64,000 nt of DNA, taken from Streptomyces sp. TRM68367. GTDB lineage: Bacteria; Actinomycetota; Actinomycetes; Streptomycetales; Streptomycetaceae. The stretch spans positions 60,487 through 124,486 of the forward strand of contig NZ_JACTVI010000016.1 of NCBI RefSeq assembly GCF_014495685.1. The letters run 5' to 3'. Both the position numbers and the translations under genes were made by a program. Positions 53,568 to 61,894 of this stretch are shown here, piece by piece (position 1 is the stretch's first letter; each line of letters begins with the position of its first letter). Below the pieces are notes generated by a model. It worked only from the letters and a program-made list of their open reading frames with translations, had not been told where the DNA came from and did not search any database.

Positions 53568-54566
53568 TCAGCGTGTGGCGAGGAGTCCGAGCGTGTCGAT
53601 CACGCGGTTGGAGAAGCCCCACTCGTTGTCGTACCAGGCGACCACCTTGATGTGGCGGCCGTCGACGCGGGTCAGGGCCGAATCGAAGATCGACGAGGCC
53701 GGGTTGCCCGTGATGTCGGACGACACCAGCGGGTCCTCCGAGTATTCGAGGACACCGGCCAGCGGTCCCTCGGCCGCGGCGCGGTAGGCCGCCAGGACGT
53801 CGTCGACCGTCACGTCGCGGGTGACGGTCGTGTTGAGTTCGACGATCGAGCCTACCGGGACCGGCACGCGGATCGAGTCGCCCGACAGCTTGCCGTCGAG
53901 GTTCGGCAGCACCAGGCCGATCGCCTTGGCGGCGCCCGTCGTGGTCGGCACGATGTTGACGGCGGCGGCGCGGGCCCGGCGGGCGTCGCGGTGCGGGCCG
54001 TCCTGCAGGTTCTGCTCCTGCGTGTAGGCGTGCACCGTCGTCATGAAGCCGTGCTCGATGCCGGCGAGGTCGTCGAGCACCGCGGCCAGCGGTGCGAGCG
54101 CGTTCGTCGTGCAGGAGGCGCTCGAGACGATCGTGTGCAGGGCCGGCTCGTAGGCGTCGGTGTTGACCCCGAACGCGAGCGTGACGTCGGCGCCGTCCGA
54201 CGGGGCGCTGACCAGCACCTTCCGCGCGCCCGCCTCGAGGTGGGCGCGGGCGGCCTTGGCCGAGGTGAAGCGGCCGGTCGCCTCCAGCACGAGGTCGACG
54301 CCGAGCTCGGCCCACGGCAGCCGCGCCGGTTCGCGCTCGGCGAGCACCGTGATGCGGCGGCCGTCGACGACGAGGGTGTCGCCGTCGACGGTCACCGGGC
54401 GGCCGAGCCGGCCGGCCGTCGAGTCGTAGGCGAGGAGCCGGGCGAGGGCGGCGGGCTGCGTGAGGTCGTTGACGGCGACGACCTCGAGGTCGCTGTCGCG
54501 TTCGAGCAGGGCGCGCAGCACATTGCGTCCGATGCGGCCGAATCCGTTGATGGCGATGCGAGTCAT
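53568..54566 (-). CDS. gap: Glyceraldehyde-3-phosphate dehydrogenase, type I
   Basis: A 332-residue NAD-dependent glycolytic enzyme. NAD motif INGFGRIGRNVLRALLER at the N terminus; catalytic Cys in SSASCTTNALAPL (about 150), the substrate loops NIVPTTTGAAKAIGLVLPNL (about 205) and WYDNEWGFSNRVIDTL at the end. ATG 54566 is preceded by AAGGGA. Streptomyces usually carries a main gap gene elsewhere with pgk and tpi; this isolated copy next to an AraC-type regulator is likely an accessory, perhaps stress-induced enzyme. Confidence 0.94.
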   Translation of the reverse strand: MTRIAINGFGRIGRNVLRALLERDSDLEVVAVNDLTQPAALARLLAYDSTAGRLGRPVTVDGDTLVVDGRRITVLAEREPARLPWAELGVDLVLEATGRFTSAKAARAHLEAGARKVLVSAPSDGADVTLAFGVNTDAYEPALHTIVSSASCTTNALAPLAAVLDDLAGIEHGFMTTVHAYTQEQNLQDGPHRDARRARAAAVNIVPTTTGAAKAIGLVLPNLDGKLSGDSIRVPVPVGSIVELNTTVTRDVTVDDVLAAYRAAAEGPLAGVLEYSEDPLVSSDITGNPASSIFDSALTRVDGRHIKVVAWYDNEWGFSNRVIDTLGLLATR

Positions 54567-54669
54567 GAATCGTGTCCCTTCACTTCGCCACCAGGTTCGC
54601 GGACCGCATCCGCCCGTGACAGCGGCGAGAACGCCACGGTTCAAAAGGATCACGCCACGCCACGGCGGG

Positions 54670-55626
54670 CTACTCGCCCCGGGTGAATGTGCGCCGGTAC
54701 TCGCCCGGCGTCGTGCCGAGGACGCGCTGGAAGTGCAGCCGCAGGTTCGCGCCGGTGCCCAGGCCGACGTCGGCGGCGATCTGCTCGACGCCGAGCTGCG
54801 AACGCTCCAGCAGCTCACGGGCCACGTCGATGCGGGCCCGCATGACCCACTGCATCGGCGTGTAGCCGGTGTCGTCGACGAAGCGCCGCGAGAACGTGCG
54901 CGCCGACACCCCCGCATGCCGGGCGAGCACGTCCAGGGTGAGGGGCTCGCCGAGCCGGTTGAGCGCCCACTCGCGGGTGGCGGCGAACCGCTCGCCCAGT
55001 GGCTCGGGCACGCTGCGCGGAACGTACTGCGCCTGACCACCGCTGCGGTAGGGGGCCGCGACCAGGCGCCGGGCCGCGTGATTCGACGCGGCCACCCCGA
55101 GGTCGCTGCGCAGGATGTGCAGGCACAGATCGAGGCCCGAGGCGGCGCCGGCCGACGTCAGGACGCTGCCCTCGTCGACGAACAGCACGTTCTCGTCGAC
55201 CTTCACGAGCGGATGCTTCGCCGCGAGCGCCCGCGTGTAGTGCCAGTGCGATGTGGCGCGCCTGCCGTCGAGCAGGCCCGTGGCAGCGAGCGCGAAGGCG
55301 CCCGTCGAGATGGCGGCGAGCCGCGCGCCCCGGTCGTGGGCGGCGACCAGCGCGTCGAGGACGGCCTGCGGCGGGTCGTCGCGGTCCGGGTACCGGTAGC
55401 CGGGGATGAAGACGAGGTCGGCCCACGCAAGTGCGTCGAGGCCGTGGGCGACGTGGTACGACAGGCCGTCACCACCAGTTACGAGACCGGTTTCCGCACC
55501 GCACACCCGCACCTCGTACGGCATGCTCGCCCGCGTCGTGAACACCTGCGCAGGCATACCGACATCGAGCGGCTTCGCACCCTCCAGCACAAGCACGGCG
55601 ACACGACGCAGGCGGGCGGCTGGCAC
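54670..55626 (-). CDS. GlxA-family AraC-type transcriptional regulator
   Basis: A roughly 318-residue regulator: an N-terminal DJ-1/PfpI-like domain (about 10-185, VAVLVLEGAKPLDVGMPAQV and GLVTGGDGLSYHVAHGLDAL) and a C-terminal double HTH of AraC type (about 220-315, LDVLARHAGVSARTFSRRFV and AADVGLGTGANLRLHFQRVL). The start is uncertain: GTG 55626 gives VPAARLRRVAVLV directly before the first strand; TTG 55632 is alternative; longer frames add unstructured residues. It lies 104 bases upstream of gap on the same strand and may control it. Confidence 0.85.
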   Translation of the reverse strand: MPAARLRRVAVLVLEGAKPLDVGMPAQVFTTRASMPYEVRVCGAETGLVTGGDGLSYHVAHGLDALAWADLVFIPGYRYPDRDDPPQAVLDALVAAHDRGARLAAISTGAFALAATGLLDGRRATSHWHYTRALAAKHPLVKVDENVLFVDEGSVLTSAGAASGLDLCLHILRSDLGVAASNHAARRLVAAPYRSGGQAQYVPRSVPEPLGERFAATREWALNRLGEPLTLDVLARHAGVSARTFSRRFVDDTGYTPMQWVMRARIDVARELLERSQLGVEQIAADVGLGTGANLRLHFQRVLGTTPGEYRRTFTRGE

Positions 55627-55890
55627 GGGCAACAGGGTACGCGGGCGTGCGGACTGTCTGTAAGACCAGCTCGGGGTGTGGGCAAACGGGGCGCAGCGTG
55701 GCGCCGAGGACGCCTTACCCGACGGCTTGCACCTTCCGCCTCGTCCTGCCCGCGCGGTCCCCGGGAGACGGGCGGGCGGCTGATGCGGCGCTCCCCGTCG
55801 TTCCTTGCGTGGCATCGACGATTCAATCGCCCGGCTGGGGTACTCGCTCATCAGCATGGACCCATCAGCCGACTCACGGAGGTGGCGGGG

Positions 55891-56379
55891 ATGACTACCT
55901 CACCTCGTTCGTCGATGGAAACGCATCCCGACATCATCGACATGCGCAATCGCCACGAGATGGCCGAGCGCGCCACGACCACTCCGCAGGCACAGGCCGT
56001 CGAGACACTGGCCTTCCTCGCGGGTGTCTACCTGGCGGCGTCCCCGTGGATCGCGGGGTTCAACGGCTTGTCTGCGCTGGCCGTCAACAACCTGATCGTC
56101 GGCATCGCCTACGCGCTCCTCATGAGCGGTGGCTTCGGTCGCGCCTATGAACGCACCCACAGCATGGCGTGGGCCTCCTGCGCCCTGGGCGTGTGGACCA
56201 TCATCGCCCCGTGGGTCGTGGCCGGTGACGTCAGCACGACCAGGTCGGTGGTCAACAACGTCATCGTCGGCGCTGTCGCTCTGCTCCTGGGCCTGGCAGC
56301 CAGTGCCCTCGCCGGCCGGGGCGCACGGCCCGGAGACGAACGCGCCGTGTCGGCCTCGTACGGAGCCGACCGGAGCTGA
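55891..56379 (+). CDS. SPW-repeat membrane protein
   Basis: A 162-residue protein with four hydrophobic helices, each pair carrying the SPW motif: LAFLAGVYLAASPWIAGFNG (about 45) and ALGVWTIIAPWVVAGDVSTT (about 100), each followed by NNLIVG or NNVIVG. This is the PF03779 repeat of unknown function, common in actinobacteria, often near stress genes. ATG 55891 has GGAGG. It is separate from the neighbours; divergent from the GlxA-type regulator. Confidence 0.9.
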   Translation: MTTSPRSSMETHPDIIDMRNRHEMAERATTTPQAQAVETLAFLAGVYLAASPWIAGFNGLSALAVNNLIVGIAYALLMSGGFGRAYERTHSMAWASCALGVWTIIAPWVVAGDVSTTRSVVNNVIVGAVALLLGLAASALAGRGARPGDERAVSASYGADRS

Positions 56380-56559
56380 CCGCGACCCCCAGCCTCACCG
56401 GCGGGCAGCCGATGCGGGTCCTCCTCGTCCCGTCATCGGCCTGGAACGTCCGAGGAGGCTGGGGTGCGTCTTTATCACAGCTGTCCCATTTGTCACAGCA
56501 GTCCCACCGACCCGGGGTTCCGCCGTCGGCGCCACGGACGCGGCTCCCGCTCCCTCGAC

Positions 56560-56830
56560 GCTTGGGGGAGCCGCTGCGCGAGCCCGCGGAGCCGGCGCGG
56601 ATCAGGGGGCATCTGCGCGGACGCGGGCTGACCCGGCAGCGGGTTCTCGCCACCGCCGTACGCCTGCTCGGCCTCGGCTTCTTCCGGATCGGCACTGCGG
56701 CGCCGGGGCGGTGCCTGACCGGCTCCTGGCGTGTGGTGACCTGCTCCTGGCGTACTGGGAGCCGGCCTGGAGATCACCGCCAAGGACTTCCGCACCTGGC
56801 ACGCCACCGTCATGGCCGCCGCCGCACCTC
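56560..56830 (+). pseudogene. Relic of a type IB DNA topoisomerase
   Basis: One frame has RIRGHLRGRGLTRQRVLATA and VRLLGLGFFRIG, near 56596-56696; 65 bases on, RVVTCSWRTGSR matches the family's EHVTC segment; a third piece, GLEITAKDFRTWHATVMAAA near 56763-56825, is the C-terminal core of topoisomerase IB (TAKDFRTWHAT). Large internal parts are deleted and the frames differ, so it cannot work. Confidence 0.82.
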
Positions 56831-56856
56831 GGCGATGGGGCCGCGCGGCCCGGGGG

Positions 56857-57621
56857 TCAGCGGATGGCGACGACGACGTGGTTGTCGCCGTACTGCCAGA
56901 CCGTGCCGGCCTGTCCGAAGCCCGCCTGCCGCAGCAGCCGGACGTGGGTGGCGAGGGACAGGGGAGCCGGGGCGGCGGTCGCGGCGGCGGGCTCGCGGTC
57001 GCGGCGCTCGGCGAGCAGGTCGGCCAGTTCGGGTTCCTGTGCCACGGAGGTCCACCAGGAGGACCAGTCCTCGTGGGCGTACGCCCGCTGCCGCTCCGCC
57101 CGTCGGCGACCGACGCGGCCGGTGACCTCGGCGAGTCCGGCGTCACCGGGCGGAAGGTGGTCGCCGTTGACGAGGACGCCGCCGGGTCGCAGCAGCGCCG
57201 CGAGCCGGCGGTAGACGTGGAGCAGAGCGTCCCGGTCCAGGTAGTGCAGGGCGGTGGTGGAAACGGCCGCGTCCAGCGGGCGGTCGAGGTCGAGGGCCTT
57301 GGTCCACCCCGGCTCGCCGATCTCCGCGTCGACGTAGCGGGCCGCGTCCGCGTGATGGGTACGGGCCAGTTCCAGCAGGAGTGGGTCCCGGTCCACGCCC
57401 ACGATGTCCGCGGCGGGCAGCCGCCGGACCAGCCGGGCCGCCAATGACCCGGGGCCGCAGCCGAGGTCGACGACGAGCGGCCTGCCCGGGCGGGCCGCGG
57501 TGATGTGTTCGACGACATCCGCGATGACGGTGAAGCGTTCCTCGCGGTCGATGGCGTATCGCTCCTGCTGGCGCTCCCAACGCTCCACCCATCGCTCTGC
57601 CGTCTCCAGGCTCAGCCCCAT
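56857..57621 (-). CDS. Class I SAM-dependent methyltransferase
   Basis: A 254-residue Rossmann-fold methyltransferase. Motif I VVDLGCGPGSLAARLVRRLP (about 48-67), post-I IVGVDRDPLLLELARTHHAD, motif II LDAAVSTTALHYLDRDALLH (about 118) and motif III LLRPGGVLVNGDHL. It begins GLSLETAERWVERWERQQER. It lies 95 bases after the class V PLP enzyme on the same strand and may belong to that operon as its last gene, methylating a product; no acceptor is known. It ends near the topoisomerase relic on the other strand. Confidence 0.9.
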   Translation of the reverse strand: MGLSLETAERWVERWERQQERYAIDREERFTVIADVVEHITAARPGRPLVVDLGCGPGSLAARLVRRLPAADIVGVDRDPLLLELARTHHADAARYVDAEIGEPGWTKALDLDRPLDAAVSTTALHYLDRDALLHVYRRLAALLRPGGVLVNGDHLPPGDAGLAEVTGRVGRRRAERQRAYAHEDWSSWWTSVAQEPELADLLAERRDREPAAATAAPAPLSLATHVRLLRQAGFGQAGTVWQYGDNHVVVAIR

Positions 57622-57716
57622 CCGGTCGTGCCACCTTGCCGTCTCGCACCTGTCTGTCTCGGTCGAGATCCGAGGCTACAGGTGGAAACGGTTCCCATTC
57701 CGCCTTTCTCGTCGTG

Positions 57717-58922
57717 TCACATGAGCGAGGCGAGGGCGGACAGTAACTGGTCGATCTCCTCCTGGGTGTTGTACACGTGCAGGCTCACCCGTACCGAGCC
57801 GGTCCGCTCGCCCGCGCTGCCCTGGCAGTGGTTGTCGGAGCGGACCATGAAGCCGTGGCTGAACAGGATGAAGCCGAGGTCGCCGGAGTCGATGTCACGG
57901 TGCCGGAAGGTGACGATGCCCTGGCGCTGCTGGACGGTCGAGCCGGCGGCCAGGCTTTTCTGGCAGCCGAGGATCTCGTAGGCGTCCAGGCGGCGCAGGC
58001 CCTCGGTGAGCCGGGCCACCAGGGCCACCGTCCACCGTTCGATCCGGTCGACACCTGCGGCGTCCAGCCAGTCCAGCGCGGCAGCCAGCGAGGCGATGCC
58101 GACGGTGTTGGGGGTGCCCGGCCAGCCGCCGGGGGCGAACTCCGGTCCGCGTGCCTGGCGGGCCCAGACGGCACCGGAGCCGGGCAGGGCCAGGGCCTTG
58201 TGCCCGGAGAAGACGACGAAGTCGACATCAAGGTCGGCCACAGAGACCGGCAGGTGGCCGACGCTCTGCGCGGCGTCCAGGCAGATGACCGCGTCCGGAC
58301 CGACCGCCTGACGGATGCGGTGGACGTTCATGTTCCCGCCGTACACGTGGTGGACGTGCGTGGCGGCGACGAAGCGGGTGCGCGGCCCGGCCAGTTCGGC
58401 GAGCGCGGTGTGTTCGTAGTCGCCGGAGGCCTGCTGGTACGGCATCGGCCGGATCTCGACGTGCACGCCCTGGCGGGCCAGGAGTTGCTGTGTCTCCAGC
58501 CAGGGCGCGATGTTGGCCTGGTGGTCGGCGACGGGGACGACGATCTCGTCGCCGTCGGCGAGCAGGGAGGGGAGCCAGTCGCGGGCGATCGTGCGCAGGC
58601 CCTCGGTGGTGCCGCTGGTGAAGTGCACGGCCGACTGCTCCGGCGCCGGGTCGCCCAGGAACCTCTTGATCCGGTCACGGGTCTCCTCGACCAGGTCCGT
58701 GGTCCGGTTGGCCCAGGTGTAGGTGCCGCGTCCGGCGTTGGCGTTGGTCGAGGTGAGGTAGTTCTGTACGGCGTCGAGGACGGCCTGCGGCTTCTGTGCG
58801 GTGGCCGCGCTGTCCAGGTAGGCCAGGTCCGGGTGCCCGGTGATGATCGGGAACTGGGCGCGCAGCGCGGGCTGCCATTCGCTCAACTCATCGGCGTGGA
58901 GCGGTGCTTGGGCGTCGGCCAT
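57717..58922 (-). CDS. Class V aminotransferase-fold enzyme, cysteine desulfurase (SufS)-like
   Basis: A 401-residue PLP enzyme of fold type I. DLAYLDSAATAQKPQAVLDA (about 32), HFTSGTTEGLRTIARDW (about 100), the PLP-contacting VPVADHQANIAPW (about 128), DAAQSVGHLPV (about 215) and Schiff-base lysine in FVVFSGHKALALPGSG (about 240) match SufS/CsdA. The usual C-terminal cysteine loop (RxGxHCA) is represented by FMVRSDNHCQGSAGERT, so persulfide formation is possible. The start is four bases after the cysteine-synthase/rhodanese stop. It may release sulfur from, or cleave, a cysteine conjugate made by its operon partners. Confidence 0.9.
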   Translation of the reverse strand: MADAQAPLHADELSEWQPALRAQFPIITGHPDLAYLDSAATAQKPQAVLDAVQNYLTSTNANAGRGTYTWANRTTDLVEETRDRIKRFLGDPAPEQSAVHFTSGTTEGLRTIARDWLPSLLADGDEIVVPVADHQANIAPWLETQQLLARQGVHVEIRPMPYQQASGDYEHTALAELAGPRTRFVAATHVHHVYGGNMNVHRIRQAVGPDAVICLDAAQSVGHLPVSVADLDVDFVVFSGHKALALPGSGAVWARQARGPEFAPGGWPGTPNTVGIASLAAALDWLDAAGVDRIERWTVALVARLTEGLRRLDAYEILGCQKSLAAGSTVQQRQGIVTFRHRDIDSGDLGFILFSHGFMVRSDNHCQGSAGERTGSVRVSLHVYNTQEEIDQLLSALASLM

Positions 58923-58926
58923 GGCG

Positions 58927-60246
58927 TCAGTCCCGTACCAGGGGTGCGCCCGCGTCGCGCCAGGCGATGATGCCGCCGTCCAGGCTGCGGATGTCGGGGT
59001 GTCCCATCCGGGTGAGCAGCGCGGCGTAGCGGGCGGACTTCTCGCCGACCGGGCAGGCGAGCAGCACCGGGCGGTTGCGGCTGAAGGGCAGGCCGCCGCG
59101 CAGGAGTTCCTCGAAGACCTCTTCGACGATGTTGACCGAGCCGTCGATGTGCAGCGCGGCGAAGGCGAAGGGGCTGCGCAGGTCGACCACCAGCGGCCGG
59201 CCGGTGGAGATCCAAGCCTGTGCGTCGGCGACGCCGATGCTCGCAGCCGTGCGGACCTCGGCGTCGGTCAGGTCGGACGGGGAGTTCGTACGGCGGGGGC
59301 GCCCGAACAGGTCGGGGCGCCGCTGCCGTACGTAGCTCAGATAGCTCTCGACGCGGTCGCAGACGATGAACACCGCCGACTGGCGCTCGGCCAGCTCACT
59401 GTCGACGGCGCGCAGTTGGCGTACGGCACCGAAGAACGCGGCCCCTCCGGTGGGACCCGCCAGGATGCCGCACCGCCGGTTGAGGGTCAGCATCCCCTCG
59501 ATGGCCTCGTCCGAGCTGACCGCCTCGATCGTGTCGTACGTACCGGGGTCGAACAGGCCCACCTCGTGCGCCTCGTCGATGGTGCGGATGCCGGGGATGA
59601 AGTCGGACTTGGCCGCGACCAGGCCGACGACGCGCACGGCGGGATCGTTCTCGCGCAGGACGCGGGCCACGCCCGTCGAGGAACCGGCGGTGCCGACGCA
59701 GGCGACGAACCAGTCCGGCGCCCGGCCGTCCAGGTCCTTGACGATCTCCGGGCCGGTGCCGGTGAGGTGGGCCTCGGTGTTGCGCGGGTTGAAGTACTGG
59801 TCGGTGTGCAGATAGGCGCTTCCCTGCTCGGACAGCGTCCGGTGGAAGAGGGTCAGCGGGTCGTCGGTCGCGGTCGGGTCCAGGCACTCGCTCTGGCCGG
59901 GCAGTTCCTCGATCTGCGCGCCGAGCAACAGCAGCAGGTCCTTGATCTCCGGTACGCGCATCCGGTTGGTGACGCTCTTGAAGGCCAGGCCGTGCATGCC
60001 CGCGAGGACGGCGAGGGCCTTGGCGGTGTTGCCGCTGGACAACTCGACGACCTGGCTGCCGTGTTCGGCCGCGTCGGCCAGGTGCGGGCGCGCCATGTAC
60101 CAGGCGGCCCGGTCCTTGACCGACCCGAACGGGTTGAGCAGCTCCAGTTTGGCGTACAGGTCGATGTGCTCGAGGCCGTGTACGGCCGGGTCGATGCGCA
60201 CCAGCGGGGTGTTGCCGATGGCCTCGGTGATGTTGTCGTACCTCAC
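58927..60246 (-). CDS. Cysteine-synthase-like PLP enzyme fused to a rhodanese domain
   Basis: A 439-residue two-domain protein. Residues 1-320 are fold type II: TEAIGNTPLVRIDPA, the Schiff-base lysine in LELLNPFGSVKDRAAWYMAR (about 45), VVELSSGNTAKALAVLAGMH, CVGTAGSSTGVARVLRE and GILAGPTGGAAFFGAVRQL. Residues 340-439 form a rhodanese domain (PLVVDLRSPFAFAALHIDGS) with active Cys in VLLACPVGEKSARYAALL. GTG 60246 overlaps the stop of the upstream gene as GTGA and has GGAGAAG. Such a fusion suggests that a persulfide is delivered directly to a beta-replacement reaction. The amino-acid substrate is unknown. Confidence 0.9.
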   Translation of the reverse strand: MRYDNITEAIGNTPLVRIDPAVHGLEHIDLYAKLELLNPFGSVKDRAAWYMARPHLADAAEHGSQVVELSSGNTAKALAVLAGMHGLAFKSVTNRMRVPEIKDLLLLLGAQIEELPGQSECLDPTATDDPLTLFHRTLSEQGSAYLHTDQYFNPRNTEAHLTGTGPEIVKDLDGRAPDWFVACVGTAGSSTGVARVLRENDPAVRVVGLVAAKSDFIPGIRTIDEAHEVGLFDPGTYDTIEAVSSDEAIEGMLTLNRRCGILAGPTGGAAFFGAVRQLRAVDSELAERQSAVFIVCDRVESYLSYVRQRRPDLFGRPRRTNSPSDLTDAEVRTAASIGVADAQAWISTGRPLVVDLRSPFAFAALHIDGSVNIVEEVFEELLRGGLPFSRNRPVLLACPVGEKSARYAALLTRMGHPDIRSLDGGIIAWRDAGAPLVRD

Positions 60247-61709
60247 TGTGCTTCTCCCACGGGTGTGGTCGGCCAGTACTCGTCGTCCAGGCACCAGCGC
60301 CACGAGTCGCCCTCCTGCCAGGCCGCGACTTTGCGGGCGACGGGCTGCTGCTGGGCGCGGGTGGCGTGGAAGTCCATGCAGTAGGCGGCGGTGTTCGGGA
60401 AGGCCATCAAGTCGCCCGGCTCGGGACGACGGGGCAGGAAGACCGTCCGGCGTGTGATCAGGTCGGTCTCCAGGCACAGGCTGCCAACCAGGTGGACGGC
60501 GACTGGTTGTTGACCGGTGGGTCGGTCCGTGCGCGGTACGAGCACGGGGTCCATCAGGACCCCGTGTTCTTCCAGGGCCACGTCGTCGGCCTTGGCCGCC
60601 AGCCGTACGAGAAGCGCTCCGCCGGCGTCCTGCTCGCGCACCTCCAGCACCTTCGCCAGGGTGACCCCGCACCGGTCCAGCAGCGCACGTCCGGGTTCGG
60701 TGTGCAGGTCGTACAGGTGCTCCAGCAGCAGGGCGGCCAGGGGGCGGCCGCCCAGGGAGGCGGCGGGGTGGGAGAGGAGTGCGTCGAGGTACCGCGCTCC
60801 GGCGACCGGCCGGTGGGCCGGGTACAGCCCGAGGGTGCCGCGCAGCGTCCCGGCTTCGTTGCGCAGGCCGTATCCGTGGCCGCCCCAGGTCAGGGGCGGG
60901 CGGGTGCCCAGCACGGCGGAGGTGAGTTCGGTCGTGTACCGCTCCCACTGCCCGCCGTCGGCCAGGTAGTTGATCCCGAAGCCGCCGCCGACGTCCACGG
61001 CCCGGGGCCGCAGACCGCGGCTGCGGCACTCCTCCAGCGCCCGCAGGCAGCCTTCGAGCGCGGTCGCCTTCTCGTCTAGGCTCGTCGTGTCCAGGTGATA
61101 CCCCACCCCCACCAGGTCGACCGCGTCACTGTGCCGCTCGACGGCCTCCAGCAGCGGATCCAACTCCCCTGCGGACGTGCCGAACCGGCTGCGCCGGCTC
61201 AGTACCCGCACGCCGGGCGACTCGAAGCCCGACAGGCGCAGCAGGACGTGGACCCGGGGGAGCGTGTACTTGCGTACCAGCGCCGCGAGTTGGTCCAGCT
61301 CGGCGCGGCCGTCGACGCTCACGGTGACCGAGGTGCGGGCGGCCAGCCACAGGAACTCCGAGTTCTTCGGCCCGGTGGCCGTGATCCGCTCGGGAGTGAA
61401 ACCGGCGCCGAGCGCGTGCTGCAGTTCGCCCAGCGACGCGACGTCCACACCGGCGTCCGTGGCGGCCAGCCGCCGCAGCAGGGCACTGGACCGGCCCGCC
61501 TTGTGGGCGAAGAACACCTGGCCGGACAGGTGGTGGCTGTCGTACACCGACCGGAACTCGTGCAGATTCGCGGTGATCTGATCGGGCAGCACCACGTTCA
61601 GCGGAGACCCGAGGGCCCCGGTGAGCGTGTGCAGGAGTCCTGCGGAGTCCAGCAACAAGCCGAGCCGCGGCCCCAGCCTCGGCTCGAGATACAACGGGTG
61701 TCCGCCCAT
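60243..61709 (-). CDS. Y4yA-family PLP enzyme (decarboxylase-like, fold type III)
   Basis: A 488-residue protein similar to diaminopimelate/ornithine decarboxylases. The PLP lysine is in GQVFFAHKAGRSSALLRRL (about 75), the phosphate-binding loop in DVGGGFGINYLADGGQ (about 240), and the C-terminal partner site in AYCMDFHATRAQQ (about 455). From memory it fits the Y4yA family, first seen next to a cysteine-synthase-like gene (y4xP) on a Rhizobium plasmid, the same pairing as here. ATG 61709 has GGAGGGG; an upstream GTG at 61730 adds seven residues. First gene of the operon; true substrate unknown. Confidence 0.88.
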   Translation of the reverse strand: MGGHPLYLEPRLGPRLGLLLDSAGLLHTLTGALGSPLNVVLPDQITANLHEFRSVYDSHHLSGQVFFAHKAGRSSALLRRLAATDAGVDVASLGELQHALGAGFTPERITATGPKNSEFLWLAARTSVTVSVDGRAELDQLAALVRKYTLPRVHVLLRLSGFESPGVRVLSRRSRFGTSAGELDPLLEAVERHSDAVDLVGVGYHLDTTSLDEKATALEGCLRALEECRSRGLRPRAVDVGGGFGINYLADGGQWERYTTELTSAVLGTRPPLTWGGHGYGLRNEAGTLRGTLGLYPAHRPVAGARYLDALLSHPAASLGGRPLAALLLEHLYDLHTEPGRALLDRCGVTLAKVLEVREQDAGGALLVRLAAKADDVALEEHGVLMDPVLVPRTDRPTGQQPVAVHLVGSLCLETDLITRRTVFLPRRPEPGDLMAFPNTAAYCMDFHATRAQQQPVARKVAAWQEGDSWRWCLDDEYWPTTPVGEAQ

Positions 61710-61760
61710 GCCCAGCCCCTCCACCCGCACGTCAGGCCCGGCATCCCCGGGCGCGCCCGA

Positions 61761-61880
61761 TCACTCCCCGCGGTTCGCCGTATTAGCACATTTCCATTCT
61801 TCGGTCGCTTTACGCCGCACAGTGCTGTGTCCGTTTCCGGGGAGAAGGGTGTCGCTGTACTCCTGGCCTCCGCCGGCCAT
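61761..61880 (-). CDS. Possible 39-residue peptide upstream of the Y4yA operon
   Basis: ATG 61880 encodes MAGGGQEYSDTLLPGNGHST then VRRKATEEWKCANTANRGE, stop at 61761, 51 bases before the Y4yA start. It has one cysteine and no family. There is no good ribosome site, and AT-rich TGCTAATACGG inside it could be the operon's -10 region, which would argue against translation. Recorded as a low-confidence peptide or as 5' untranslated sequence. Confidence 0.25.
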   Translation of the reverse strand: MAGGGQEYSDTLLPGNGHSTVRRKATEEWKCANTANRGE

Positions 61881-61894
61881 CCCGTGAACTGGTC

